DNA of 64,000 nt from Sphingobium sp. Z007 (GTDB taxonomy: Bacteria; Pseudomonadota; Alphaproteobacteria; Sphingomonadales; Sphingomonadaceae): positions 1,984,001 to 2,048,000 of the forward strand of contig NZ_FBXK01000005.1 in the NCBI RefSeq assembly GCF_900013425.1, read 5' to 3'. How positions within the stretch are numbered: position 1 is the stretch's first letter; each line of letters starts with the position of its first letter. Position numbers and translations under genes: made by a program. Under the pieces are notes generated by a model. That model did no database searches, was not told where the DNA came from, and saw only the letters and a program-made list of their open reading frames with translations. Below are positions 17,562 through 26,156 of this stretch, in pieces.

Positions 17562-18575
17562 TTAGGCGACTCGCCGCTCCAGCGCCGCGGCGGCCTGATC
17601 CAGCAGCTGCGCAATGATGTCCGCGACCGGCTCTTCCCTGGTCACCATGCCGACCGACTGGCCCGCCATCAGCGACCCGCCCTCGACATCGCCGTCGATC
17701 ACCGCGCGGCGCAGCGCACCCGCCCAATAATGTTCGATCTGCAACTGCGCCTCCATCATGTCCACCGCGCCTTCGTCCAGCAGGTTGGCGACTTCGCGCT
17801 GCTTGGCGGTGAAATTCTCCATCCCCGCATTTTTCAGCGACCGCACCGGGATCACCGGCAGGCGCGGGTCGATCTGCACGCTGGCGATCGCATCGCGCGC
17901 CGACGCGCGGAAGAAGGCCTTCTTGAAATTGGGGTGGGCGATGCTCTCGGTCGCGCAGGCAAAGCGGGTGCCCAGTTGCACGCCCGCCGCGCCCATTTCC
18001 AGATAGGCGGCGATCGCCTCGCCCCGGCCGATCCCGCCCGCGACGAAGACCGGAACCTGCTCCGCCATCTCCGGCAAAATCTCCTGCGCCAACACGCTGG
18101 TCGACACCGGGCCGATATGACCGCCCGCCTCCATGCCTTCGACCACCAGCGCATCGACGCCCGACCGCACCAGCTTCTTGGCCAGGCTCAACGCGGGGGC
18201 AAAGCAGATCAGCTTCGCACCCTTCTGCTTGATCGCCTCGATGCTGCCCTTGGGCGGCAGGCCACCGGCCAGCACGATATGGCTGACCTCATGCTTGGCG
18301 CACACGTCGATCAGGTCGAACAGCTGCGGATGCATGGTGATGAGGTTCACGCCGAACGGCTTGTCGGTCAGCGCCTTGGTCGCCGCGATTTCCTTGTCGA
18401 GCAGTTCGGGCGTCATCGCCCCGCAGGCGATCACGCCAAAGCCCCCGGCGTTGGAGATTGCCGACACCAGGTTGCGCTCGCTGACCCAACTCATCGCCCC
18501 GCACAGGATCGCGCTCTCGCACCCGAAAAACGCAGCGCCGCGCGCCATCAGGGAATTGAGCTTAGCGTGGGTCAT
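17562..18575 (-). CDS. NAD(P)H-dependent flavin oxidoreductase / nitronate monooxygenase family
   Basis: FMN-binding TIM barrel of the 2-nitropropane dioxygenase family. Seen: AAISNAGGFGVI-like block (VSAISNAGGFGVIACG), PFGVNLI, VVEGMEAGGHIG with the conserved GGHxG, PVFVAGGIGRGEAIAAYLEMGAAGVQLGTRF as the phosphate-binding region (key GGIG, GVQLGTRF), and the C-terminal helix. At 337 residues it is normal for the family. Whether the substrate is a nitronate or an enoyl compound (FabK-like) cannot be read from the sequence. It lies alone on the minus strand. Confidence 0.88.
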   Translation of the reverse strand: MTHAKLNSLMARGAAFFGCESAILCGAMSWVSERNLVSAISNAGGFGVIACGAMTPELLDKEIAATKALTDKPFGVNLITMHPQLFDLIDVCAKHEVSHIVLAGGLPPKGSIEAIKQKGAKLICFAPALSLAKKLVRSGVDALVVEGMEAGGHIGPVSTSVLAQEILPEMAEQVPVFVAGGIGRGEAIAAYLEMGAAGVQLGTRFACATESIAHPNFKKAFFRASARDAIASVQIDPRLPVIPVRSLKNAGMENFTAKQREVANLLDEGAVDMMEAQLQIEHYWAGALRRAVIDGDVEGGSLMAGQSVGMVTREEPVADIIAQLLDQAAAALERRVA

Positions 18576-18627
18576 AAATTAGCCTCTAGAATCACAAACC
18601 ATCCCCCACCGAAAAGGCGGGAGATGG

Positions 18628-18647
18628 ATTCCCGCCTTCGCGGGAAT
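18628..18647. repeat. ATTCCCGC-CTTC-GCGGGAAT palindrome
   Basis: A perfect 8-base stem with a CTTC loop inside GGATTCCCGCC..., a widely dispersed intergenic repeat type in proteobacteria. It lies just upstream of the nitronate monooxygenase gene. Confidence 0.65.
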
Positions 18648-18676
18648 GACAGTCGAAGTAAAGAGCAACACTGGCA

Positions 18677-18852
18677 TAGCCGATATTCGGCTCAGGCCGA
18701 GGCGAGCCGAAGGCCACCGTGAGGTGAAATGTCGCTTTTCGAGAACCTTGGGCCGAGTCACGTGCCTCGGCCCGACGCAGCGTGCTTAACGCACGTGAGC
18801 ACCGGAAGCGCAGAAAAGTGGTATTTGCAGCCCGGCCTCAGCCGAATAGCGG
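18677..18852. repeat. large imperfect palindromic element beside lysC
   Basis: The outer arms are nearly complementary: CCGATATTCGGCTCAGGCCG near 18680 against CGGCCTCAGCCGAATAGCGG near 18835-18852. Inside lie AAATGTCGCTTTTCGAG and GCGCAGAAAAGTGGTATTT in inverted partial match, then a perfect 8-base hairpin GGGCCGAG/CTCGGCCC (18750-18773) and a smaller one CGTGC/GCACG (18781-18795). CACGTG occurs twice. The element ends at the lysC stop codon. No open frame is present. It resembles a MITE- or REP-like unit typical of sphingomonads. Confidence 0.65.
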
Positions 18853-20118
18853 TTATGCCACCGGCGCATCCAGGCCGTAAGCGGTATGCAACACCCGCAC
18901 CGCCAGTTCCGTCTCATCCTCGTCGATCAGCACCGAAACCTTGATCTCGCTGGTGGAGATCGCCTCGATGTTGATGCCGCGTTCGGCCAGCGTCTTGAAC
19001 ATGGTCGCCGCGACGCCCGCATGGCTCCGCATACCCACACCCACGACGCTGATCTTGGCGACTTCGGTGTCGGTGATGATCCGGCGGAAGCCGATCGCAT
19101 CCTTGTTCGCTTCCAATATATCGACGCTGCGGGCCAGGTCCGCGCGCGGGACAGTGAAGGTGACGTCGGTCTCTTCGGTATCCTTGCTGTCATTCTGGAT
19201 AATCATGTCAACGTTGATCGCCGCATCGGCCAGCGGCACGAAGATGTTGGCGACCGCGCCCGGCTTGTCGGGCACGCGGGTCACGATGATCTTCGCCTCA
19301 TTCTTGTCATGGGCGATGCCGGTGATGAGCTGACGTTCCATCTTGTCTTCCTTGAGCTTGGCTTCCAGTTCCACGTCGCTGACGATCAGCGTGCCGGGCA
19401 GGTCGTCCTGGGTGGGATCGTCGAAGGACGACAGCACCTGCACCACGACGCCCTCCTTCATGGCGAGGCCCACCGATCGCGTCTGCAGCACCTTGGCCCC
19501 GACCGACGCCAGTTCCAGCATTTCCTCATAGGTGACGAGGTCGAGCTTGCGCGCGCGCGCAACGATCCGCGGGTCCGTCGTATAGACGCCGTCGACGTCG
19601 GTATAGATGTCGCAGCGATCCGCCTTGATCGCGGCGGCCACCGCGACCGCCGACGTGTCCGACCCGCCCCGGCCCAGCGTCGATACCCGGCCGTCGGCCA
19701 TCATGCCCTGGAAACCGGGGATCACCGCGACCGTGCCCGAACGCATCGACGCCAGCAGGTCCAGCGTATCGATATCGCTCACCCGCGCCTTGGCATGGGC
19801 CTCGATCGTGCGGATCGGCAATTGCCAGCCCAGCCAACTGCGCGCATCAACGTCCATGGCCTTAAGCGTCATCGCCAGCAACCCGCTTGTGATCTGCTCA
19901 CCCGCGGCGACCACGACATCATATTCGGCCGGATCATAGAGCGCGGAGGCTTCCTTGCAGAAACCGACCAGCCGGTCCGTCTCGCCCGCCATGGCGGATA
20001 CCACAACGGCGACTTCATGGCCCTGGCTCACGACATGCTTCACGCGCGCCGCCACATTGCGAATCCGCTCCATCCCCGCCATGGAGGTGCCGCCGAATTT
20101 CATCACGATGCGCGCCAT
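18853..20118 (-). CDS. lysC: aspartate kinase
   Basis: Phosphorylates aspartate as the first step to lysine, diaminopimelate, methionine and threonine. The N-terminus MKFGGTSMAG, GRGGSDTSAVA and YTDVDGVYTTDPRIV are family signatures. Two C-terminal ACT domains follow (MITGIAHDKNEAKIIV-type block and ISVVGVGMRSHAGVAATMF), the site of feedback inhibition. The ATG at 20118 gives the standard start and 421 residues; the frame runs open upstream but without similarity. It is divergent from ubiG. DapF, a later enzyme in the pathway, is at 52.8 kb in this window. Confidence 0.96.
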   Translation of the reverse strand: MARIVMKFGGTSMAGMERIRNVAARVKHVVSQGHEVAVVVSAMAGETDRLVGFCKEASALYDPAEYDVVVAAGEQITSGLLAMTLKAMDVDARSWLGWQLPIRTIEAHAKARVSDIDTLDLLASMRSGTVAVIPGFQGMMADGRVSTLGRGGSDTSAVAVAAAIKADRCDIYTDVDGVYTTDPRIVARARKLDLVTYEEMLELASVGAKVLQTRSVGLAMKEGVVVQVLSSFDDPTQDDLPGTLIVSDVELEAKLKEDKMERQLITGIAHDKNEAKIIVTRVPDKPGAVANIFVPLADAAINVDMIIQNDSKDTEETDVTFTVPRADLARSVDILEANKDAIGFRRIITDTEVAKISVVGVGMRSHAGVAATMFKTLAERGINIEAISTSEIKVSVLIDEDETELAVRVLHTAYGLDAPVA

Positions 20119-20326
20119 GTCTGTGTCGAACCCGTTCGTTGTTGCGAAAGAAAATGTCCCAAAAGGGCCAAACGGCGCTCCTATTAGCAGCCGCGGCGCA
20201 GATGGCAAGCAATCGCGGGACCGTCCTTGGGTCAGGTGGCTTTGCCCGCCTGCAACAGCCTGCTATCAGGACATGAAATACGCCGCGTTCGTAGAGCCGG
20301 TGTAGAAACAGCCAAGGCAAGCGCCC

Positions 20327-21064
20327 ATGACCGACACCGCCACCGCCACGATCGACCCTAAAGAAGCCGCCCATTTCGGCGAAATGGCGGCCGACTGGTG
20401 GAACCCTGATGGCTCCAGCGCGATGCTGCACAAGCTCAACCCCGTGCGCCTGCGCTACATCCGCGCCGCGATCGACCGGCGCTGGCCGGGCGACGCACAC
20501 AGCTTTCGTCCCCTCGCCGGCAAGCGCGCGCTCGACGTCGGCTGCGGCGCGGGCCTGCTCGCCGAACCGCTCGCCCGGCTGGGCGCGACCGTCACCGGCC
20601 TCGACGCCGCGCCGGAAAATATCGCCGCGGCCCAGGCTCATGCCGCGCCCCAGGGCCTCGCCATCGACTATCGCGCCACGCCAGTCGAAACGATGGCCGA
20701 CACCGGCTTCGACCTCGTCACCTCAATGGAAGTGATCGAGCATGTCGCCGATCCCGCCGCCTTCGTGCGTGCGCTGGCGGGCAAACTTGCCCCCGACGGT
20801 CTCATGATCCTGTCCACCCCCAATCGCACGCCTTTGTCCCGCCTCGCCATGATCACCATCGGCGAAAGCATCGGCGGCATCCCAAAGGGCACGCATGATT
20901 GGCACAAATTCATCACCCCCGACGAATTGACCGCCCTTCTCGAACAAGCGGGCCTTGCCGTCATCGACAGCAGCGGGCTGACGTTCGATCCGCGCACAGG
21001 CTTCACCCTGTCGGCCAACGACGCGATCAACTATCTCCTGACCGCGCGGCACCGGGACCGCTGA
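20327..21064 (+). CDS. ubiG: ubiquinone biosynthesis O-methyltransferase UbiG
   Basis: SAM-dependent enzyme for both O-methylations in ubiquinone synthesis. It begins with the family block EAAHFGEMAADWWNPDGSSAMLHKLNPVRL (key: FGEMAADWWNP), then motif I DVGCGAGLLAEPLARLGA, VTGLDAAPENI, EVIEHVADP and a C-terminal lid with GTHDWHKFITPDEL, all typical of UbiG. At 245 residues it is full length. A lipoprotein gene follows 32 bases downstream and is probably co-transcribed. Confidence 0.95.
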   Translation: MTDTATATIDPKEAAHFGEMAADWWNPDGSSAMLHKLNPVRLRYIRAAIDRRWPGDAHSFRPLAGKRALDVGCGAGLLAEPLARLGATVTGLDAAPENIAAAQAHAAPQGLAIDYRATPVETMADTGFDLVTSMEVIEHVADPAAFVRALAGKLAPDGLMILSTPNRTPLSRLAMITIGESIGGIPKGTHDWHKFITPDELTALLEQAGLAVIDSSGLTFDPRTGFTLSANDAINYLLTARHRDR

Positions 21065-21096
21065 TCGCTCCTCCTCTCGGACGGAATGGACCAACG

Positions 21097-21855
21097 ATGC
21101 GACACCTGCCCCTCTGCGCGCTGCTCGCATCGCTGAGCGCCTGCGCGCCCTCCCCCGCCGATCAGCCCGCCGACACCGCGCAGGCACCCAAAAACATGCC
21201 CGTCTCCTCCACTTCCACCTGCCCCGACAAGGCCGCCCGGCTCCCCGGCACAGGCCTGTGCCCAACGGACGCCGCCGCGCTGCTCCCCGCCGACGACCGC
21301 CCCTCGCTGCCGGACGGCTGCGCCTGGTCGGTCAGCGAGACCGCCCTGCCCGGTGACACGTGGCTGCTCTATCGCGCCGCCCGCTGCGACGGAAAGACCG
21401 CCGCCCTCGCCTACGCCCCGGCCAAACCGCTCGCCCGCCTCGTCTATGCCCTATCCCCAATGGGTGGCGATCAGGCAAAGGGCGCGACTCTGGTCGTCTT
21501 CGCACCGGCCGACCGCCGCGATCCACAATCCACCATCCTGGCGCTCACCCGCGCCGCCATCACGGACCCCGCCGACGATCAGGGCTGCCATGTGCGCAAG
21601 GCCGACATTCCCGGCTGGCCCGCCGACGCCCTGGTGGTGGACATCCCGGCCGACGAAGCCGCAAAGATGCCGCAGGATGAAATCCGTGGCGCTTGCGGCC
21701 CGCTCGGCCTGGACCAGGGGTCGCAACTTTACTGGCGCATCAGCCAGGGCCATGTCTGGCATTTCGACCTTGGTCAGGAATTGCCGGAGATCGACCCCCG
21801 TTCGCTCACCCTCATCCGCAAGGACGCCAGCGGCGAATGGGCCGCTATTGCCTAA
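21097..21855 (+). CDS. predicted lipoprotein, unknown function
   Basis: A 252-residue protein with signal MRHLPLCALLASLSAC giving an acylated Cys near residue 16. Several cysteines follow (STCPDKAARLPGTGLCPTD, DGCAWSV, ARCDGK, DQGCHVRK, GACGPLG), enough for disulfides in the periplasm. I do not recognise the fold. The ATG at 21097 was chosen because it begins the lipoprotein signal. It follows ubiG closely, and its stop overlaps the convergent DUF1206 stop by 4 bases. Confidence 0.72.
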   Translation: MRHLPLCALLASLSACAPSPADQPADTAQAPKNMPVSSTSTCPDKAARLPGTGLCPTDAAALLPADDRPSLPDGCAWSVSETALPGDTWLLYRAARCDGKTAALAYAPAKPLARLVYALSPMGGDQAKGATLVVFAPADRRDPQSTILALTRAAITDPADDQGCHVRKADIPGWPADALVVDIPADEAAKMPQDEIRGACGPLGLDQGSQLYWRISQGHVWHFDLGQELPEIDPRSLTLIRKDASGEWAAIA

Positions 21856-22661
21856 AGGAAACCGGGCTTCTTGACCCTGATCCGGCGATAGCGCGCTTCA
21901 ATCAGGCTGAAGACTCCGAACAATGCCAGCCCGAACGCCACGATGCTCAGAATCGCCACTCCCTCCGACTGGGCACGCAATTGTTTCAGCGCCTCACCCA
22001 GCCCACCGGCACGATCAGCGTCATGGTTGGTGGCCGCCATGATGAGAAACCAGCCGATGATGGCGAAGATCAGAGCGCGCGCCGCATAGCCGCACCGCCC
22101 CACCCACCGCACATAGCGCGGCGCGGGCATCTGCCCGTCCAGTTCGTCGAACCGCGCCTTATACGCCTTGATCGCCTGCGCAGCGGCCACGGCAAAGAAG
22201 CCTATTCCCACCAGCGTCAGCATAAGCGCGCCGCCCGGCTGCGCCAGTAACCAGGCCGACCAGCTCTCCGCGCTCTGGTCGCCGGGACTGCCGCCCTGCG
22301 CCGCTGTCTGGCGAAGCGCCAGCCGCGCGGCCGCCATCGCCAACCCCAGATGGGTGATCCCGCTCACCGCATGGCCCGCGCGCGCAAACCGGCCTTTCAT
22401 GTCACCGCTGCGATTTTCCGGGTCGGTGATCGCCTCCGTCAACCGCCAGATCGCATAGCCGACAAAGCCGACCGCACAAATCCCCAGCAGCACATGGCCC
22501 AAAGGCGCGGCGGCCAGCGTGCCAAGCGCGCCCTGATTATCTTTGAGCTGGCCGCCATTGACCGCCACGTCCAGCGCGAACCACCCGATCAGAATATAGA
22601 CCAGCCCCCGCGCCGCGAACCCGACCCTGGCCAAAAGGGTCATCCTGTCGTCGTAAGTCAT
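21852..22661 (-). CDS. DUF1206 six-helix membrane protein
   Basis: A 269-residue integral membrane protein with three repeats of a two-helix unit. Each repeat opens with a variant of R-x-G-F/Y-A-A-R-x-L-(V/I)-Y/F-x-I-I/L-G-W: ARVGFAARGLVYILIGWFAL at the start, ARAGHAVSGITHLGLAMAA in the middle and GRCGYAARALIFAIIGWFLI near residue 190. This pattern defines DUF1206. Function is unknown. The ATG at 22661 is preferred over a longer frame because the first repeat begins soon after it. Confidence 0.88.
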   Translation of the reverse strand: MTYDDRMTLLARVGFAARGLVYILIGWFALDVAVNGGQLKDNQGALGTLAAAPLGHVLLGICAVGFVGYAIWRLTEAITDPENRSGDMKGRFARAGHAVSGITHLGLAMAAARLALRQTAAQGGSPGDQSAESWSAWLLAQPGGALMLTLVGIGFFAVAAAQAIKAYKARFDELDGQMPAPRYVRWVGRCGYAARALIFAIIGWFLIMAATNHDADRAGGLGEALKQLRAQSEGVAILSIVAFGLALFGVFSLIEARYRRIRVKKPGFL

Positions 22662-22762
22662 GTCGTACTCCCTGTCGCACGGCCAATGCGTCGCAAGGAT
22701 GTCCGTTCCCATCAGGGGTCAGGGCGAGCGGAAAATAGGAGGGCGCGCGCCCTCCGTCGGCG

Positions 22763-23578
22763 CTATTGCCCCACCGCCTCCGCCCGCGCGATCAGCGCGC
22801 GCGCTTCCTCGACATGCATCGTCTCGATCATCCGCCCTTCATAGCGTTCCGCCCCGCCGGTGGCCGCCTCGACCAGCCGCCGTGCGTCCACCACCGCCTG
22901 CGCGTCCGGCCCGAACACCTGGTTTGCCACCGGCACCTGGCTCGGATGGATCAGCGTCTTGCCGTCGAAGCCCAGCGCATGGCCCGCCGCGCATTCCGCC
23001 TCCAGCGCACCCAGATCGTCCAGCCGGTTATACACCCCATCGAACACCGCGATCCCCGCAGCCCGCGCCGCCAGCACCACCGCCTGCATCGCATGGCTCA
23101 GCCCCTCGCGCCCCGCGCCCGCCGGGATGCCCAAGTCCTTACGCAGATCATTATTGCCCATGAACAACGCCGCGCAGCCCTCGCCCGCTGCAATCTCCGC
23201 CGCCGCCAGCACGCCGCGCGCGCTTTCGATCATCGCGATCACCGGCTTGCCGCACACGCTATAGACGTCCTTGACCTGCCGCGCCGTCTCCACCTTGGGG
23301 AGCACGACATAGTCCGCGGCCGACCCCTTGACCGCCACCATCTCCATGCCGTGCCATGGCGTGCCCGCGACATTGATCCGCACCGCCGCGATCCGCCCGC
23401 CAAAGCCCTCGCCCAACGCCACGATCGCACCGGCTCGCGCATCCTCCTTGGCGTCGTCCGCCACGGCATCCTCCAGGTCCAATATCACCATGTCGCAAGG
23501 CAACGTCCGCGCCTTGGCGATCGCGCGGGCATTGGACGCGGGCAGGAACAGCAGCGATCGGGCGTGGCGCAGCAACAT
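22763..23578 (-). CDS. CoA ester lyase (HpcH/HpaI aldolase family, CitE-like)
   Basis: A 271-residue TIM-barrel lyase of the citrate lyase beta/malyl-CoA lyase group. Seen: RSLLFLPASNARAIAKA at the N-terminus, VILDLEDAVADDAK carrying the metal-site acids, RIN and VLPKVE, PVIAMIESARG, ALFMGNNDLRKDLG and GFDGKTLIHPSQV. The set fits free-standing CitE-like proteins. It probably cleaves or hydrolyses a small acyl-CoA such as citramalyl- or malyl-CoA. No citrate lyase subunits are near, so citrate is unlikely to be the substrate. Confidence 0.88.
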   Translation of the reverse strand: MLLRHARSLLFLPASNARAIAKARTLPCDMVILDLEDAVADDAKEDARAGAIVALGEGFGGRIAAVRINVAGTPWHGMEMVAVKGSAADYVVLPKVETARQVKDVYSVCGKPVIAMIESARGVLAAAEIAAGEGCAALFMGNNDLRKDLGIPAGAGREGLSHAMQAVVLAARAAGIAVFDGVYNRLDDLGALEAECAAGHALGFDGKTLIHPSQVPVANQVFGPDAQAVVDARRLVEAATGGAERYEGRMIETMHVEEARALIARAEAVGQ

Positions 23579-23652
23579 GGGCGACTCTCCTTGGTTTGAC
23601 TTCCCCCGTTAACGAATAAGGCGCATAGTCCAAGCCTGTTTCACCGGAGAAG

Positions 23653-24627
23653 ATGATGCTGACGACCTTCGCACTGACGCTCACGGGCCTCGTCCTCTTC
23701 TACCTCGCGGTCAGCGTGAAGGTGGTGCGGCAGGGCTATCAATATACGATCGAACGCTTCGGCCGCTTTACCGAAGTCGCCAAGCCCGGCCTCAATTTCT
23801 ACCCCGCCTTTTTCTATTCGGTCGGTCGCAAGATCAACATGATGGAACAGGTCGTCGACATTCCGGGGCAGGAGATCATCACCAAGGACAATGCCATGGT
23901 GTCGGTCGACGGCGTGGTTTTCTTCCAGGTGCTGGACCCGGCCAAGGCCGCCTATGAAGTCTCCGAACTCTATGTCGCGATCATGCAACTCGCCACCACC
24001 AACCTGCGCACCGTCATGGGGTCGCTGGACCTGGACGAAACCCTGTCCAAACGCGACGAGATCAACGCCCGCCTGCTCTCCGTGGTCGATCATGCGACCA
24101 ACGCCTGGGGTATCAAGATCACCCGCGTCGAATTGAAGGACATCCGCCCGCCCGCCGACATCGTCAACGCCATGGGGCGCCAGATGAAGGCGGAGCGTGA
24201 AAAGCGCGCCAACATCCTGGATGCCGAAGGCGCCCGCGCCGCGGAAATCCTGCGCGCGGAAGGCGAAAAGCAGGGCCAGATCCTCCAAGCCGAAGGCCGC
24301 CGCGAAGCTGCCTTCCGCGACGCCGAAGCCCGCGAGCGCGAAGCGGAGGCCGAAGCCAAAGCGACCCAGATGGTGTCGGACGCGATCAGCGCGGGCAACC
24401 CGCAGGCGCTCAACTATTTCATCGCGCAAAAATATGTTGAGGCGGTCAGCCAGTTCGCCACCAGCCCCAACGCCAAGACCATCCTCTTCCCGGTCGAGGC
24501 GACCCAGTTGATCGGCACGCTGGGCGGCATCGGCCAACTCGCCAAGGACGCGCTGGGCGACGCCGGCACCCCCACCCCGCCGGCCGCCCCGCCCCGCCGC
24601 GGCCCCTTCGGCCAGAGCCAGGGGTGA
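23653..24627 (+). CDS. SPFH/Band 7 membrane protein (QmcA/stomatin-like)
   Basis: A 324-residue protein with one N-terminal membrane segment (TFALTLTGLVLFYLAVSV), the SPFH domain (VVRQGYQYTIERFGRFTEVAKPGLNF as the entry block) and a long charged Ala/Glu coiled coil (about residues 175-245), then a Pro-rich tail. These proteins form large membrane-microdomain rings. The start is ATG 23653 or 23656; GGAG spacing favours the second. It is followed by an NfeD-family gene, the usual genomic partner. Confidence 0.92.
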   Translation: MMLTTFALTLTGLVLFYLAVSVKVVRQGYQYTIERFGRFTEVAKPGLNFYPAFFYSVGRKINMMEQVVDIPGQEIITKDNAMVSVDGVVFFQVLDPAKAAYEVSELYVAIMQLATTNLRTVMGSLDLDETLSKRDEINARLLSVVDHATNAWGIKITRVELKDIRPPADIVNAMGRQMKAEREKRANILDAEGARAAEILRAEGEKQGQILQAEGRREAAFRDAEAREREAEAEAKATQMVSDAISAGNPQALNYFIAQKYVEAVSQFATSPNAKTILFPVEATQLIGTLGGIGQLAKDALGDAGTPTPPAAPPRRGPFGQSQG

Positions 24628-24660
24628 CAGGCGTGGTCACACACACCCGCCCGTTCGTCC

Positions 24661-24695
24661 TGAGCCTGTCGAAGGACCGGCTGAGCCTGTCGAAG
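24661..24695. repeat. TGAGCCTGTCGAAG direct repeat
   Basis: Two identical 14-base copies are spaced 21 bases apart start to start. The unit is the common dispersed CTTCGACAGGCTCA repeat seen in many sphingomonad and other proteobacterial intergenic regions. Confidence 0.6.
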
Positions 24696-24718
24696 CCTCT
24701 TCCCTTCCTTCTCCGCAT

Positions 24719-24752
24719 CGCTGCGACGTCCTTTAAATCGACGTCGCCAGCG
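24719..24752. promoter_or_regulatory. stem-loop in the nfeD leader
   Basis: CGCTGCGACGTC pairs with GACGTCGCCAGCG with a one-base bulge around a loop of about 9 bases containing TTTAAAT. It ends 20 bases before the NfeD-family ATG. It may affect expression of the second gene; no T tract follows, so it is not a clear terminator. Confidence 0.4.
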
Positions 24753-24772
24753 CATAGTCGGAGCCTCCACCC

Positions 24773-25219
24773 ATGACCGCCACCCTCTCCCTCATCCAGG
24801 ATCATTGGGGCTGGCTGGTCTTCGCGGCCCTGCTCGGCATAGCGGAGGTGATGATCCCCGGCGTCTTCCTGATCTGGATATCCATCGCCGCAGCCATAAC
24901 CGGTCTCGTCGCGCTCGCCTTACCGATCGCGCTCCCGCTCCAGTTCCTGCTGTTCGCGGCCCTCAGCATCGCGGCGGTCTATGCCGGCCGCCGCTGGTAT
25001 GTGGACAATCCCGTCGCCTCCACCGACCCCCTCCTCAACGATCGCGCCGCGCGCCTGATCGGCCATAGCGTGATCGTGGCGGAACCGATCGTCGGCGGCG
25101 AAGGCCGGGTGAAGGTGGGCGACAGCGTCTGGAGCGCGACCGGACCCGACACGCCGATGGGCGCGCGCGTCCGCGTCATCGGTGTCGATGGCACAATCCT
25201 GCTGGTAGAAGGGCTTTAA
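24773..25219 (+). CDS. NfeD-family membrane protein
   Basis: A 148-residue short NfeD protein without the ClpP-like protease part. Three to four membrane helices (WGWLVFAALLGIAEVMIPGVFLIWISIAAAITGLVALAL and LQFLLFAALSIAAVY) are followed by a C-terminal OB-fold domain (GEGRVKVGDSVWSA, ARVRVIGVDGTILLVEGL). The pairing with an SPFH protein upstream is the standard arrangement and implies that they work together in membrane-domain organisation. Confidence 0.9.
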   Translation: MTATLSLIQDHWGWLVFAALLGIAEVMIPGVFLIWISIAAAITGLVALALPIALPLQFLLFAALSIAAVYAGRRWYVDNPVASTDPLLNDRAARLIGHSVIVAEPIVGGEGRVKVGDSVWSATGPDTPMGARVRVIGVDGTILLVEGL

Positions 25220-25233
25220 GCCCTCCCCCTCCC

Positions 25234-26091
25234 TCAAAAGCGGCGATGATCCTTGCCATCGATCAGGTCGCACGATCCCCGGAACGCATAAGGGTCCAGC
25301 CCATGGATGCTGATCTGCCCGCTGCGCCGGTCGATGGTGACGCTGGGCTTGTTGAGGCCATTCAGCCGATATTTGGCGTGGATCATGTCCGGCTGGACAT
25401 CCACATCGTACAAGTCCCACCAGCCATCCTGCCCGCGCGAATTGATCGGCGGGACCAGCTTCTTGGGCAGGCTGATGCGGCCGCCGCCATCCCATAGCTG
25501 GATCATGACCGACGCATCGAACTGCTGCGCCGTCATTTCCGTCCGGTTGCCATAGTCGTAGCGATTGCGCCGGCTGTTCCAGGACCAGCCATAGGTGGTC
25601 GCGACGCCGGGACGCTGGCCGTCGCCAAAGCAGACAAGCCCCAGATCGACGTCATTGTCTCCCACGCGCAACGGCCCGCCCATGGCGCCGGCCGCGCCCG
25701 AATAGCTGGGCGCCTCGCGCTGCGGATAAGGTTGCTGATAGCCGCTACGATCCTCCATCCGGCGCGCGTCACGATCGTCACGGCTGCCCGCCCGCTGGTC
25801 GCAATCGGGCGCTGGGCTGGTGGTAATGGACGCATATCGCCCGTCCATCGTCGCAACCGTCACGCACTGCCGGGTCTGCGGGTTCCACCAATAGCCATAT
25901 TTGCGATCGTCGCCGGTCTGCGTCTTGACGAACCGATAGCCGCGCGACTGCATCGCCGTTTCCGCACCGGCCACGCGGGTGCCGACCAGGTCGCTGATGT
26001 CGCCGGGCGTCTGCGCCTGAGCCCCGCCCATCGCCGCCGCCGCCGCCGCTACCGTTGCCATGGCGGTCGCAATCATGGTCGATGCCTTCAT
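25234..26091 (-). CDS. secreted hypothetical protein
   Basis: A 285-residue protein with a Sec signal (MKASTMIATAMATVAAAAAA ending GGAQAQ). Residues 28-100 carry LVGTRVAGAETAMQSRGYRF, KYGYWWNPQTRQCVTVATMDGRY, a small domain I have seen in sphingomonad exported proteins, with the pair of cysteines QCV and PDC. A Gln/Arg/Tyr-rich linker and a C-terminal beta-rich part (DVDLGLVCFGDGQRPGV, WNSRRNRYDYGNRTEM) follow. Function unknown. The ATG at 26091 was chosen for the signal peptide. Confidence 0.75.
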   Translation of the reverse strand: MKASTMIATAMATVAAAAAAMGGAQAQTPGDISDLVGTRVAGAETAMQSRGYRFVKTQTGDDRKYGYWWNPQTRQCVTVATMDGRYASITTSPAPDCDQRAGSRDDRDARRMEDRSGYQQPYPQREAPSYSGAAGAMGGPLRVGDNDVDLGLVCFGDGQRPGVATTYGWSWNSRRNRYDYGNRTEMTAQQFDASVMIQLWDGGGRISLPKKLVPPINSRGQDGWWDLYDVDVQPDMIHAKYRLNGLNKPSVTIDRRSGQISIHGLDPYAFRGSCDLIDGKDHRRF

Positions 26092-26156
26092 GATCCTTCT
26101 CCTCTGTCTGCGATAACATGCCTGCGCGCATCCTGTTTCATCGGCGCGACACCTGC

